Shown here: positions 24,435 to 36,048 of the stretch, piece by piece
Layout of the letters: each line of letters begins with the position of its first letter
Position numbering within the stretch: position 1 is the stretch's first letter
Assembly: GCA_963383645.1 (NCBI GenBank)
Contig: OY726565.1
Span: forward strand, 31,244,534 to 31,308,533
Direction of reading: 5' to 3'
Length of the DNA stretch: 64,000 nt
Source: Muscardinus avellanarius
Taxonomy: Eukaryota; Chordata; Mammalia; Rodentia; Gliridae
The notes under the pieces: generated by a model
Told to the model about the DNA's origin: nothing
What the model saw: only the letters and a program-made list of their open reading frames with translations
Database searches by the model: none
Program-made: the position numbers and the translations under genes

Positions 24435-25345
24435 ATGGGAAAGAGGAATAACAACGGAGCAATGAATGCCCACAGCCCCACAACATCAGAACCCGATAAA
24501 ACAGAAAATCAGAGATTTCTAGAAGATCAAATCAGGAAAATAACTGTAGAAATAGTAGAGGTGCTTCGAAAAGAACTCAGAGAGAGCCAAAAAGAGATAA
24601 AGGAGGCAATTAATGAAGTAAAGGCCTCAATTCAAAGCACAAACAACTGATTAGACCACATGGAGAACAGAATCTCGCTCTTAGAAGATGATCATACCAA
24701 AAATGAACGCATAGTTTCTAATCTAGGAAAAAATATCCGACAGCAGGAATCTGACATTGAAGAAATATGGGCCCATTTTAAGAGAGCTAACCTAAGAATA
24801 ATTGGAATAGAGGAGGGAAAAGAAAGTGAAACCAAAGGGATCAACAATCTCTTCAAGGAAGTAATAGCAGAAAATTTTCCAAACATAGAGCAAGAGGTTG
24901 ATACAAAGGTCCAGGAAACTTATAGAACTCCCTTTAGACAGGATCGGAGAAGAGGATCCCCACGCCACATAATTGTCAAAATGACCAATGTGGAAGCCAA
25001 GCAGAGAATCTTAAAGGCAACAAAAACAACGGGCCAAGTGACATTCAGAGGCAAGCCAATTAGAATCACTCCAGACTTCCCAAACCAAGTCACGAGAGCC
25101 AGAAGGGCTTGGAGTAACATATTCCCAATTTTGAAAGAAAACAACTTCCAGCCAAAAATTTCCTACCCAGCAAAACTTTCTATCAAATTAGATGGAGAAA
25201 TAAGAAGCTTCCACAACAAACAGAAACTGAAGGAATTTATGTCTTCAAAACCAGCACTAGAGAAAATACTCAAAGAGATTAACTACAAAGAAGAAATAGG
25301 TAACACACACCAGAACCAGAGAAATGAGTTTCCATCCAACAGTCA
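24435..25345 (+). pseudogene. L1 ORF1p coding region with one in-frame stop
   Basis: ORF1p is the RNA-binding chaperone of L1 particles. The start MGKRNNN at 24435 is followed by a charged heptad-rich coiled coil, then an RRM-like segment (HFKRANLRIIGIEEG near 24774; RGSPRHIIVKMTNVEAKQR near 24951) and the C-terminal domain (NNFQPKISYPAKLS near 25140). A TGA at 24648-24650 interrupts the coiled coil; the frame is the same on both sides, and it could be CpG decay of an Arg codon. After about 25345 the frame stays open to 25433 without L1 similarity I can see. Confidence 0.85.
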
Positions 25346-25539
25346 ACTAAGATTGGTTATCTGTGGAGATTCATTACTTATGTTAGTCTTTTACCTATCT
25401 CTAAATGGTATTGTTTGCCTTTATTGTTGTTAATTTTTAGGATTTCCAGTTGGAATATTAATATACCTTCAGATATAGCATTTGGAAGTATTTTATCCCA
25501 TTCTATTAGTAACTGTTAACTCTGTTTACATTGTCTTTG

Positions 25540-26060
25540 GATATACAATATTTTTTTTTATTTTTTAGGGAGTTTGTATACTCTTCTGTTGCCTGTGCCA
25601 TTGAAATCATATCCAAGAAATCACTGCCAATTTCAGTGTTGTGAAGTTTTATGACCCAGATTTTCTTCTAAAAGTTTATAGTCTTAAGATTTATATTTAG
25701 GTCTTTTATCTATTTTGAGTTAATATTTGTATATGGGATTAGGTAAGGGTCCAACTTTATTCTTTTCCATGTAATTATTATGTTTCAGCAATATTTAGTT
25801 AAAAGATTATTATTTCTACCACCAAATGTTCGTGGAAACCTTGTCAAAACTTGACAATATATGGAAGAATTTAGCTCTAGGCTTTTATTTAACTCCAATG
25901 GTTTATATATCTGCCTTTAGAATAGTACTACACTGTTTCAATTATTGTAGCTTTATATGGTTTGAAATCAGAAAATATATATCTTCTAGCTTTGTTCTTT
26001 TTCAAGATCATTTTGGGTATCTAGAGTCCATTTTCCATATTAGGATAGATTTTTTTTTTC
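25540..26060 (-). repeat. Old antisense L1 ORF2 fragment
   Basis: On the + strand the text reads like the complement of L1 ORF2 (TTTTATCTATTTTGAGTTAA near 25707, TATTGTAGCTTTATATGG near 25943). It is more diverged than the ORF1 region beside it. It lies between the ORF1 part and the 3' end of the 23629-26419 element. Confidence 0.65.
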
Positions 26061-26663
26061 TGAAAAATAAATATATAAATATATGATAGTTTCACCTAAA
26101 AAAATAGAAAAAAAATATTCTCTGGTAAGAAAGAAAGTAAAAAGAAATATTGAAATGTTATCTTTAAGTCATCAAAAGCTTGGTATCAGACAAATGAAAC
26201 TGTTATGTGAGATTATCATTTTTAATTTTGGATAAATTGCTATAATACTAGATGTCAACCACTAAGCCAAGCATGGGAGGGAGGGATGGGGAGAGAATGG
26301 GGTGGGGATCGGGTGGGGGCTGACTGGGCGATGTGTGAATGTATGTCTACAAAAGTTTGTATCCCACTATGATTGATGAATACAGTGCACCAATAAAAAA
26401 AATAATAATAAAAAAGAAAGAAAAACTACAAAATGTAAGTGATCAAATTAATAATTATTCATAATTCCAGAAATAATTACTTATATGGTCATATTTTAAG
26501 TAATTCTCTTTTATGTGTGAACACAAAATTTAAAAACCATAACAAAATGACTAATTTTGATTCTTCCTCTTCTACCCACATTTACATGGCATTTTTAATT
26601 TAGTTGTATTGCATTTACATATATCCTGTTCTGCAAATGCCCTGTACTTTTATTGTTGTTTTT

Positions 26664-26861
26664 TGTTAGGAAAAGCCATTAGAGAAATCTTTATAGATTT
26701 GTAAATGGCATTTATAGATTTATAGATGGGTCTTTGTATAGGAAGAATGCAGCAGCAAGCATAGCCCTTAATTTCAAGAGTACAGAAAAAGCTTACCTTC
26801 CTTTATTGTTTTGTCTGCCCTCTATACCCCTTCTGAGAAATTACTCCTCACTCCACTTCAT
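26664..26861 (+). repeat. Local duplication, copy 2 (partner 21321-21500)
   Basis: Same sequence as 21321-21500, with an insertion near 26702-26721 that itself repeats TTTATAGATTT. The copies are direct and 5.3 kb apart. Confidence 0.85.
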
Positions 26862-26884
26862 GGTAGTGTGACTGTACTTGTTTT

Positions 26885-26964
26885 TAAAGGTCCTAGGGAT
26901 TGAACGCTGCTGGGCCTCATGCATGCTTGGCAAGGGTTCTACCCCCGAATTACATTCCTAGCCA
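26885..26964 (-). mobile_element. Single ID element
   Basis: GGGATTGAACGCTGCTGGGC with GCATGCTTGGCAAGGGTTCT is the plain rodent ID monomer, including the part missing from the composite SINE tails. Confidence 0.75.
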
Positions 26965-27054
26965 TAACCTGAGTCTTTGAAAGAACTCAGTTTTTCAAGG
27001 AAAATGAGAGCATTCCACATTCCTTGGCCTGGGATATTCTTTCTTTTCAGTTTC

Positions 27055-27170
27055 TCCTACTGCATTATTGTTTCCATTTTGTAAGGACAGAAATTGAGGC
27101 TTCAGAAAAGCTAATTAACTTGCCCCATACACGTAAGAGGCAGATAAATGATTTGAACTCAGGTCGATGC
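27055..27170 (-). repeat. MIR, 0.9 kb upstream of the IBTK CpG island
   Basis: AGGACAGAAATTGAGGCTTC, TAATTAACTTGCCCCATACA and GATTTGAACTCAGG match the complement of the MIR core. Confidence 0.7.
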
Positions 27171-28019
27171 ATTTATTTCCATTATCAACTTTGTTTGCGA
27201 ACACTGACTTTTCTTTTTTTTACGAATATGAAAGTCATCATATGCAGCTTATTTTCAAAATCACCGAATCACTGTTTTTACATTACAGATGGTTTTTGCT
27301 ATGTGACAAAGGACGAAGAAGGGAAGCAAAGAATGGACATTGTACTGGAAGGAGAAGCAGGAAGCGGCATTCTGATTAGTCTTCCTTCTTTCTTCACTAA
27401 CCAGCTGTGTGTAGTGTGTGGCTAGTAACTTACCTTCCCACATAAACCAAGTAGGAAGGAAGAGGACATCTCGTTCAACCGGGTTTAACAGATAAGTCTA
27501 AAAGGCTTGTACAAGATACAACGTGGCAGAGGCTCAGCCAACTCCTGGCTCAGAGTGTTGTTTGTTCTGAATCACACTACCAGTCCTTGAACAAATGTTT
27601 ACTGAAGCCTAGTGTATTAGGCTTTCCGTAGCACTGTTTCCGTTCGGGTTTGATTATTGGCTTTATTTCCTCCCTAATAGTTCCCACGCAGCAACTTTTA
27701 ATTGCCCTTAGAATCAGAGTTAAAGGGGTAGGGAGGGAGGGGGACTCGTGCCAGCCTGGTGTCGGGCACCAGGTGGTGTGACCCGGGTCGGCAGCTGGTC
27801 CCACAGTGGCGATCTATCTAAGACAGTGACGCTCCGGGCCAGGGAGTGACTGACCGACTCTCGGATAACCCGAGTGCACAAGCGAGCCAGACACGTCTCA
27901 CGGAGAAGACGCCTTTGGTTTTCCATGACTCCACTGCTAGGATTCGGGGGGGGGAGGGGAGACCTTTTCCTGTGCAAAATCCCTAAGTATTCAGCTGTTG
28001 AGAGCGGTGATCCCATATC

Positions 28020-28830
28020 CTAGGCATCCCGGTCTTCTCTACCCCGAGTCATCCTCCCAGTACTCTAGCAGCCGGGTAGGCGCTTCTACCTGGGCGGCGG
28101 GTGACGGCGGGAGGGCCGCCTCGCCGCCTCCGGCCTCCAGTACCCCCGCAACCTCTCTCCGTCCCGCGGCCCCAAGGCCGGCGGGGTCAAGTTCCTCTGG
28201 GACGCCAGGGAAAGGCCACAGATGGGGTGCGGCCAAGCTAGGCCTGCTGGGCAGCCACCAGCCAATCGTCTTGAGGCATACACACTCGCCAGCCAATCAG
28301 CGCCAGGCTTGTTCCAGCGTCCCGCCCGCCCGGGTACCGACTCCCCGCCCGCCTCCAGGTACCCGTAGACGCGGCTGTGGTGGCAGCCGCCTCGGAGCTG
28401 ACCCGGGCCTGGGGACCGGCCGCTCCTGGCGCCGCTTGCACTGTCCGGTTGTTTTCACTGAGGATGAGTTCGTGCGAAGCTCTGTGCCGACCCCGCGGAG
28501 ACCGCCGGCGCAGTTTCATCTAGCGACTGGTGAGCCGGGGCTCGGCCGGCGGGCCCACGGCGCGGGGCGGGCGGAGGCGATGGCGTCCCGCCAGCCCGGG
28601 GCGCGGGAGGGCCTGGGGCTCCTGGTGCGGTGGCGGCGGACGCCTGCGGCGCGGGACGACCGCGGGGAGGGGTCCGCGGGGCGAGGTCGCCGGGAGCCGG
28701 CCGGGGCGATCCCCCGCGCCGCCCCGCTTTGAATGGCCGGCCCGGGACGGCGACGTCGAGGCTCCGCGGGGCACGCCCTCCGGCGCCGCCAGGCTGGGAG
28801 CGGTGCCCGTGTCACTTCGCTCTGAGCCTC
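28020..28830 (+). promoter_or_regulatory. IBTK: CpG-island promoter of IBTK
   Basis: This stretch is strongly GC- and CpG-rich in an otherwise AT-rich window and lies directly upstream of and across exon 1. It has no TATA box. Two CCAAT boxes on the + strand (28262-28266 and 28293-28297) sit 31 bp apart, a spacing often seen for paired NF-Y sites, and GC boxes follow near 28562-28575. These features fit a broad housekeeping promoter starting somewhere downstream of 28300. CpG islands often fire in both directions; I see no supported gene on the minus strand. Confidence 0.85.
28400..28529 (+). other. IBTK: IBTK exon 1, non-coding (5' boundary estimated)
   Basis: The best donor in the CpG island is GACTG|GTGAGC with GT at 28530-28531, so the exon would end at 28529. 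The 5' boundary is a guess. The next supported acceptor is at 36041, before exon 2. No start codon that would fuse in frame to the protein is needed here, since the conserved N-terminus is encoded in exon 2. Confidence 0.6.
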
Positions 28831-29734
28831 ATCATTTAAAGCCTTTCCTGGAGGAGCCAGTCCCCCTTATCGCCTGCGTGGAGTCCCAAAGTTTGAGTCC
28901 ACTCTGGGGATGCTGACTGCAGGTTGTGAGCTAGGTGTGAATTGGCCGCTATGTAAAAAGTGGCCGGTACCTTTTTGGGGGAAGTGTAGGAGACAGAAAG
29001 GTTTTATGTTCTTACCTGTCAGGTTCAAAACGTTTTAATTGAAATGCGAAATAGTTACCAAGCCAAAAGCCATCCTTGGTTGTTTTTCAGCTTAGTTGTA
29101 GGAATTCATTGTGTTAGATGGGATATTTTTCAGAAAGCTGAGACTGATAGCACCTTTTCTCCTGTGCCTCGAAGTAGGGCATTTGGAATTAAAATTTTAT
29201 CAGAAACACTGAAAGGATGTGACTTTTCTGAGTGGGTGGTTTCTCTAATTATAACATGGTGCACATTTCGCAAGCTTGATCATTTCCCTCCTTTTCCCAT
29301 TTGAATTCTTGATTTTTGTTTTAAAAGGTGAAATAAGGTAGGTGAGGACAGAGAGGTGTTTTCAAAAGAGTATTATAGCATTTGCAAAACCTTAGTCACA
29401 CCACAGTTTAAGGTTTAAAAATGAATGTGTTCCATTAAAATAACTTGTTTTAAGGACTCAGTATACTTAATTCTATATAAGAAGCTTGTTACACTTTAAC
29501 CCTCAAAATGCTTTTGGACTATAATGTTGACTAGACTATAAGACTATTCAGTTTACTTGGTTGTTATAAATGATACAAAACTAGTTTACCGTAATAAATA
29601 GAATAATGCTTTGCTATGTCCAGAGATGTGCCTAGCCTGTCTGGAGCATTTTCTCTAAAATTAATTAATTAATTAATTAATATTTCTACATCTTGTGCCC
29701 AATGAATATTTTTAAAACATTAAATAAAATATAA

Positions 29735-29946
29735 CGCCAGGCGTAGTGGCTCACGCTTGTAATCCCCATGCTTGGGAGGCTGAGAAAGGAGGATGGCACA
29801 GGTTCAAAGCCAGCCTCAGCTACTTAGTGAGGCTCTCAGCAACTTAATGAGACCCTATTTCCAAATAAAATATAAAATAGGTCTGAGAGTATCGCCTTGA
29901 GGTAGAAAAAGCCCCTGAGTTCCACCCCTAATACCACAAAAAAAGA
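29735..29946 (+). mobile_element. B1-ID SINE, intron 1
   Basis: GCCAGGCGTAGTGGCTCACG to CCCTAATACCAC plus A-run. Confidence 0.88.
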
Positions 29947-29989
29947 AAAAAATATATAACATTAAAAACTTAAATTGTTAATTTGCTAA

Positions 29990-29993
29990 AGTT

Positions 29994-30028
<35 letters not shown>

Positions 30029-30032
30029 TTTT
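29990..30032 (+). repeat. (TTTA)n microsatellite
   Basis: About nine TTTA units at the tail of a minus-strand SINE. Confidence 0.95.
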
Positions 30033-30220
30033 GTGGTACTGGGGATTGAACCCAGGGGCATTCTACCTTCAAGCTACACCCCAGCCCTAAGTTGAATAGA
30101 GCCTCACTACGTAGCCTACTAAGTTGCTAGAGCCTCACTAAGTAGTTGAAGCTGGCCTTGAACCTTCCCTCTCAGCCTCCCAGGTATGAGATTACAAGTG
30201 TGTGCCACCACACCTGACTA
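30032..30220 (-). mobile_element. B1-ID SINE, intron 1
   Basis: GGGGATTGAACCCAGGGGCA to CACCACACCTGACT, after a (TTTA)n tract. Confidence 0.87.
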
Positions 30221-30248
30221 ATCAAGGGATTTGTTTGTTTGTTTGTTT

Positions 30249-30418
30249 TGTGGGGGCTATACTCCCAGACCTATTTTTATATTTTATTTGGAAACAGAGT
30301 CTCACTAAGTTTCTGAGAGCCTCACCAAGTTACTGAGGCTGGCTTTGAACCTGTGCCATCCTTCTGACTCAGCCTACCAAGAATTGGGATTACAAGCATG
30401 CACCCCCACGCTTGGCTT
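30249..30418 (-). mobile_element. B1-ID SINE, tail-truncated
   Basis: Starts within the ID part (GGGGGCTATACTCCCAGACC); TAATCAAGG flanks it at 30219 and 30418. Confidence 0.85.
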
Positions 30419-30483
30419 AATCAAGGAATTTTTAAAACATTATTTCTGTAAACCCTAAAAATAAATTTTGAAATACAAGTACA

Positions 30484-30700
30484 GCCAGGTGTGGTGGTGC
30501 ACACTTGTAAAGCCCAGTACTTGGGAGGCTGAGACAGGAGGAACGCAAATTCATGGCCAGCTTCAGCTGCTTAGTGAGACTGCAATTTAGTGAGACTGTT
30601 TCAAAATAAAATATTAAAAAACAAAAACAAAACAATACTGGGGTGTAACTCAGAGATAGAATGCCCCTGAGTTCAATCCCCAGTATCGCAAATATATATA
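30484..30700 (+). mobile_element. B1-ID SINE, intron 1
   Basis: GCCAGGTGTGGTGGTGCACA to TCAATCCCCAGTATCGC, then an (AT)n tail. Confidence 0.88.
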
Positions 30701-30759
30701 TATGTATATGTATGTGTCTCCTTGATATGAGTCACTGTAATTTGTAGTACATCACTTTG

Positions 30760-30976
30760 TGTGTGGGGGGGGGGTACTGGGGGTCGAACCCCGGGACTTT
30801 CTATCTTCGGGCTATACTCCCATACCTGTTTTTTACATTTTCTATTTGGAAACAGAGTCTCACTAAGTTGCTGAGGGCATCACAAAGTAGCTGAGGCTGG
30901 CTTTGAACCTGTGTGATCCTCCTGTCTCCGTCTCCCAAGCGCAGGGATTACAAGCGTGTGCCACCACGCCCGGTGG
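30760..30976 (-). mobile_element. B1-ID SINE, intron 1
   Basis: G-run, then GGGGGTCGAACCCCGGGACT to CCACCACGCCCGGTGG. Confidence 0.86.
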
Positions 30977-31124
30977 AGTTTTTTATTTTAAAGAACACTT
31001 TAAAATGATAAATCTACTTCCTGAATATATATTTTGTTAGAAATATGAAGTATAACATTTACCCTCTTCCCTTAAAGAGCTTAAAATCTCTATGTGTAGG
31101 CAAGGTATATACCTATAAGAGAGG

Positions 31125-31333
31125 GTTTTTTTGTTTTGTTTTTGTTTTTGGTGGTACTGGGGTTCCTGGAAGCTCTTCTACCCCGGGCTACACTCCCAGA
31201 CCTATTTTTACATTTTTATTTGGAAACAGGGTCTCCTAAGCCAGCACGCGTGGCTGGCTTTGAACCTGTGCGATCCTCCTGTCTCTGCCTCTCAAGCGCA
31301 GGGATTACAAGCGTGCGCCACCAAGCCCGGCTA
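31125..31333 (-). mobile_element. B1-ID SINE, short-linker subtype, intron 1
   Basis: GGGGTTCCTGGAAGC, the CTCCTAAGCCAGC linker and ACCAAGCCCGGCT at the head. The flanking duplication is short or lost. Confidence 0.88.
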
Positions 31334-31392
31334 AGACAGGTTATTACTATCACTTGACAAATGAAGAAATTGAGGATTAGGAATTTTTTTTC

Positions 31393-31808
31393 CCCCTTTC
31401 GGTGGTACTGGGGATTGAACCAAGGGTCATCCTTCCCCTAAGCTACACCCTTAGCCCTATTTAATTTAATTTTTTTTTTTTTTTGTGATACTGGGGAGTG
31501 GAACCCGGAGGCTTTCTACTTCCGGGCTACACCCCCAGCCCTATTTTATATATTTTTTGGAAACAGGGTCTCACTAAGTTGCCGAGAGCCTCACTAAGTA
31601 GCTGAGGCTGGCTTCGAACCTGTGCGATCCTCCTGTCTCAGCCTACCCAGCACTGGGATTGCAAGCCTGGGCCACCATGCCCAGTTTATTTAATTTATTT
31701 TGAAACAAAGTCTCACTGTTTTGATGAGAGTCTCCTCATCACCTGTGATCCACCTGTGTCAGCCTCCCAAGTACTGGGATTACAAGTGTGTGCCACTGTG
31801 CCTGACTA
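31393..31808 (-). mobile_element. Nested B1-ID SINEs, intron 1
   Basis: Outer copy 31398-31465 and 31686-31808; inner copy 31480-31686. TATTTAATTTA on both sides of the inner copy is its target duplication. Confidence 0.85.
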
Positions 31809-32289
31809 AAATTAGGGATGTTAAATTACTTGCCCAAGGTTTTAGATGTAGCAACTCAGTACTTGTGACCAAATAATTTTTTATTTTTTTACACAATATA
31901 CTACCTTCCATTGAGGATTTCTACTTGACTGCATTTTGAGAGAGCAGTTCAGTTTGATAGGGTAGAACAGGCAATCTCTAGAGTATTCTTTTCTTTTAGT
32001 ATGATTTTGGATAGGCTACTTATTTTTTTATAAAATAAATGTCATATTTACAGGAGCCATAATGAGGCAGGAATGAGGATTCATTTATATGTGTCCGTAT
32101 GAAAGTTTGAAAGGTAGATATTATGCTTGCATACTGTACAAAGATGTGGGTGAAAAGCTTCCTAATCAGAAAGGATCCTAATATGATTATGCACTTTCTG
32201 ATCTATTTACTAATATGGTCCTGCTCTAAATTTTTTTTTCTTAACTTTTTTGGGTGCATATCATTTGAATGGTTTCACTTAATTTTCAG

Positions 32290-32395
32290 AACAAGTCAGG
32301 AAAAAAATAGTTATCCCTTTTTTACAAACGAGAGAAATTAAGTTATGTGCCCAGGGTCACTTAGCTAGTTAGTAGCATACCTGTGTTAATCAGTT
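32290..32395 (-). repeat. MIR fragment, intron 1
   Basis: TGTGCCCAGGGTCACTTAGC is the complement of the MIR core. Confidence 0.65.
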
Positions 32396-33359
32396 ATTCT
32401 GAATTTAGAGTCTGAATATGCTTGGTGATGCCCAGGCCTAACTGAAATCGCCTTCCAGAGTTCCCAACACTATGCTTAACATGTGAGACATGAGTATTGG
32501 TTCGTTTGGGTCTTGGGTATGTTAGGAAATAGCATGATCAGATTTATGTTTTAAGAAGATAACTGAGCTCTTAGCCAAGAATTTTGAGCCATTGTCAGGA
32601 TTCACTTTTGCCTGACTAGACCCTTTGTGTGGTAGACCAGTTTGATCTATTGCTGTAGCTAGTTGCCCTTTGCTAACTCAATTTCAACATTTCCTATTCC
32701 TCATATAAAACAATTTTTTGTTATAATTTTGTTCTTTGTTCTTTGTTTTTTCTGATTTCCAAAGTATTTCTCCCTTGTTCCTTTTCTTAGCTGGCCAGAA
32801 ACTTGGGAGTTACCATTACACCTTGTCAATTCAAGATCCTATTCTTAATTCTTAGGGGAGGCACATGAGACTGTTCAAAATTTGACCTATCAATGTATGT
32901 ATCTTAGGTCTTACTCCTTCATGTCTGAGGAATGACTTGGAGTTTTTAGAATGGACCAGGGTGGTTCTAGTGCTTTTTATATGAGCTGTCCCCTCTGCTT
33001 TGACTCTTCCTGCCTTGAATTTATTAGACAAACATATGCTTGTCTGTTCGTCTTCCTTATACTTCTGTAGGGAGTCTTCTCTGTATTTCTCTCTGCACTC
33101 TCCACTTGCATGTGCCACTTGTTTTATTTTGACCACAGGTTTATAATATTTTTAATATTTGCTTAAATAAAATGGGTCTCCTCTACAAACTTTGATGGTA
33201 GGGACTGTGTAATAGTTAATAAATTTTGTTTATTTATTACAGTTATTAAATTAGCAATATATTCACCTAAGTATTATCCCTGAACCTGTATTTTATCTCA
33301 AATATTTAGGTCTTATTTGTTTTTATATTTCTAATGCCTTATGACATGCTAAGGAGGCA

Positions 33360-33510
33360 CTAGTGAAGGTAGAGTAGCTTAGCAGATCTGTGTTTGAATT
33401 CTAACTCCCTCTTAGTGGTATGATTTGGGTTGCATATTTAACATGTTGTTGATCTATAATATCTAGTATTTATTAGGCACTTAATGAGTATTTGCTTTCT
33501 TCCTCCTTAA
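33360..33510 (+). repeat. MIR fragment, intron 1
   Basis: GATCTGTGTTTGAATTCTAA and TATTAGGCACTTAATGAGTA fit the MIR core and 3' end in sense. Confidence 0.55.
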
Positions 33511-34019
33511 TAGGCATTTAAAAATATATATAATTAAGATTTACAGTAGGCATTAGAAATATGGACCTGGAATTTAGGAGAGATGTGTGAGTAGGAGACA
33601 GAGTAAGTGATCATGAGTATGTAGGGTAAAATTAAAATTGTGAAAGGAATTAAAATTATCCGAGGAAAATATGAAGTAGAGAGAAAAAGAAGACTAGTGA
33701 TGAAGGTCAGGATAAGGAATAGTGTCCCAGGAAGAAATGGTGGGAGAGAAATCCTGTCTTACATGCTTAACATACTTCTTACCCTTTCAGGATCCCTTTT
33801 TGTACTCCTAAAGAGAATTATCAAATTCAGGACTTAAAAGTAGGGAAACAAGATAAGAACTGAAAGAATCCAAAAGTATTTGGTTATTTACAGGTCACTT
33901 GTAATTTCAGTAAGTAGTTTCATTGGAGAAGTTTGCAGTAGCAGTGATAACCAAAGCTCAAAGATGAATTTTAGAATCAAAATGTATTAGTGTCTTGTTA
34001 GTAAAGAAATAATAGTCAT

Positions 34020-34220
34020 GAAAGCCACTATTTATTGATTCCATATTTAGTGCCAGATACTATGGTAGGCAGTTTTATTTATTATAGTAACTCTACAAGG
34101 AGTGTGACATCATCCCTTTTAAGATGAAGAGTGAGTATCTTGGAGAGATGATGCAATTTTCAGAGTTTCACAATTTCCAGAGTTACATAATAGGTTAACA
34201 CCTGACTTGGCTCTATTTGA
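34020..34220 (-). repeat. MIR fragment, intron 1
   Basis: GTGCCAGATACTATGGTAGG and CTACAAGGAGTGTGACATCA match the complement of a MIR 3' half. Confidence 0.6.
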
Positions 34221-34541
34221 ATCCAAATATATAGAACTCTAGTAAACTCTAGCTCTTGATCGCTTCTGTATTTATGTTCATAGTATTCTGAATATGCTTT
34301 TCTTAATATGTGGTATGATTTTTATATTTAATAGTTCTTTCCCCTCTTTTAAAAAATGTTGAAATTATATAAATTAACAGAGAATTCTTTTCTATCTTAA
34401 TTCTTTTATGTAGTGTTTGAGAGAGTCACCAAGAAATAGTTCCTTTCTATTATGCATACACTGAAAATATAAAGATGGTGAATTTTAGAACCTCAAAAGA
34501 ATGAAATTAACTACACCTGATTGTTATGTCATGTTTTTCAG

Positions 34542-34542
34542 A

Positions 34543-34573
<31 letters not shown>

Positions 34574-34577
34574 TTTT
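34542..34577 (+). repeat. (AT)n and T-run at a SINE tail
   Basis: About eleven AT units followed by a T-run, next to the SINE at 34577. Confidence 0.93.
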
Positions 34578-34779
34578 TGCGGATTTGGGGATGGAACCCA
34601 GAGGCATTTGACCTCCAAGCTACATACGCCCTCTGCCCTATTTTTTTATTCTTTATTTTGAGACAAGGTCTCACTATGTTGCGGAGGGCCTCAGTAGCAG
34701 AGGCTGTCTGTGAACCACGATCCTCTGGTCTCAGCCTCCCGAATGCTGGGATTACAAGCATGCACCACCAGGCCCGGCT
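34577..34779 (-). mobile_element. B1-ID SINE, intron 1
   Basis: GGGGATGGAACCCAGAGGCA to CACCAGGCCCGGCT, beside an (AT)n run. Confidence 0.88.
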
Positions 34780-35274
34780 TCAGTTTTAATATTTTAATTT
34801 CCTTGAGGCTTTGGTTCCTTTTTCTTTTTGTCAGCTAACTACCAAACAATTTATTTTTTGTATATTTGTATTATTTTTGGCTCAAATTAACATTTTAATA
34901 AGAGAGGTAATTTTTGTAAGGATTGTATTAAATTTAAAACATGTAGATTAATAAAAAGAGACGTGGAGTTAGAAAGGATTTGTAATTAAGTAGTTTAGTT
35001 TTTAATTTCTAGATGGGGAATCAGAATAGTTAAGAACAAAAGACTCCTTAAATCTCAGACTTCTGACTCTTAGTGTGATTTGCAGTGAGAGTGGAAAAGT
35101 ACAGATTTGAAATGTTTAATGACTATCTGATGACAAGTTTCCCCTGTACCTACAGTAAACTCAAGTATGTCTAAGTTATAACTATCTGCTTCCAAAGACT
35201 ATGTATTAATGGAGGTTTTGTAGAGACTGTGCATTACTAAGGGTTTTTCTCCTTTATTTTATTTTATTTTATTT

Positions 35275-35514
35275 TGTGGTACTGGGAATGGAACCCAGGG
35301 GCAATTCTACCTTTGAACTACAATTCCAGCCCTACTTTTTATTCTTTTATTTTGAAATAGGGTCTCACTACTTTGCAGAGGGCCTCACTAAATAGCTGAG
35401 GTTGCCTGCGAACCTGCGATCCTTCTGTCTCTGCTTCCCTCCTGTCTCTGCTTCCTCCCTCCTGTCTCAGCCTCCCAAGTACTGGGATTACAAGCATGTG
35501 CCACCATGCCTGAC
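35275..35514 (-). mobile_element. B1-ID SINE with internal small duplication
   Basis: CCTCCTGTCTCTGCTTCC-type text is repeated about three times near 35420-35470; otherwise a normal copy. Confidence 0.86.
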
Positions 35515-35732
35515 ATTTTTCTACTCTTTAATCTTTGAAATTTTTATATAGGTTTAAAGCTATTGAATTTATTCATTTCTTTTATGACATTAGGATTTCA
35601 GTTCATTCTTAAAAAGGCCTTTTGTACCTTTTTTTGCAATTATAAAAGCAAGTCTGTGTTTTCATCTAGTGCTTTTATGATTTCTTCTGTTGTGTCTTTG
35701 GGCCATCTAAAACTTATATTAGTATTTTTTTT

Positions 35733-35930
35733 AATCCCAGCATTTGGAGGGCTGAGACAGGAGGACCCCAGTTTTCAGCCTCAGCTACTTGGTGAGGCCC
35801 TGTACAACTTAGTGAGACCCTGTTTCAAAATAAAGAATAAAAAATAGGGCTAAGGGTGTAGGCTCAGAGATAGAATGTCGCTGGGTTCAGTCCCCAGTAC
35901 TGCAAAAATAAATAAGTAAATAAATGAAAT
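35733..35930 (+). mobile_element. B1-ID SINE, 5'-truncated
   Basis: Begins inside the B1 head (TAATCCCAGCATTTGGAGGG) and ends CAGTCCCCAGTACTGC with an A-rich tail, about 110 bp before exon 2. Confidence 0.85.
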
Positions 35931-36048
35931 AAAAGTAGGAATTAAGGATATTTAAATGTGGAGGTAGTTGTATTGTAAAGTACTTCAGGAGAATGCAAGA
36001 TTTTGTAGTTTACTTTTTTTTTCTTTTTCCTTCTCTTTCAGGTCACCC

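Larger units (their letters stand above)
23629..26419 (+). mobile_element. L1-like element with ORF1 and 3' end but no ORF2 (HAL1-like)
   Basis: The 5' end (ACTTCCGGGAAGATGGCAAC near 23643) holds an AAGATGGC YY1-type core, common at L1 5' ends. An ORF1 region follows, then about 900 bp without sense ORF2, then an L1 3' end (GTGCACCAATAAAA) with an A-rich tail. GAAAAACTACA is found on both sides (23618-23628 and 26420-26430), so the whole block may be one insertion. The middle (about 25540-26060) looks like an old L1 ORF2 piece in antisense. Half-L1 elements with ORF1 only are known in mammals; an internally deleted L1 with a later insertion is the alternative. Confidence 0.65.
31809..34541. 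other. Intron 1 interior, MIR pieces only
   Basis: Mostly unique AT-rich intron sequence with three MIR fragments and no B1-ID SINE. Confidence 0.5.

Noticed and set aside
24660..25433. 257-codon frame as a host gene
   Set aside because: It is the RRM and C-terminal part of L1 ORF1p, inside a retroelement with target duplication.
27998..28732. 244-codon open frame across the CpG island, and antisense frames beside it
   Set aside because: GC-rich sequence has few stops; composition is Arg/Pro/Gly-rich, several overlapping frames are open, and no known protein is suggested.
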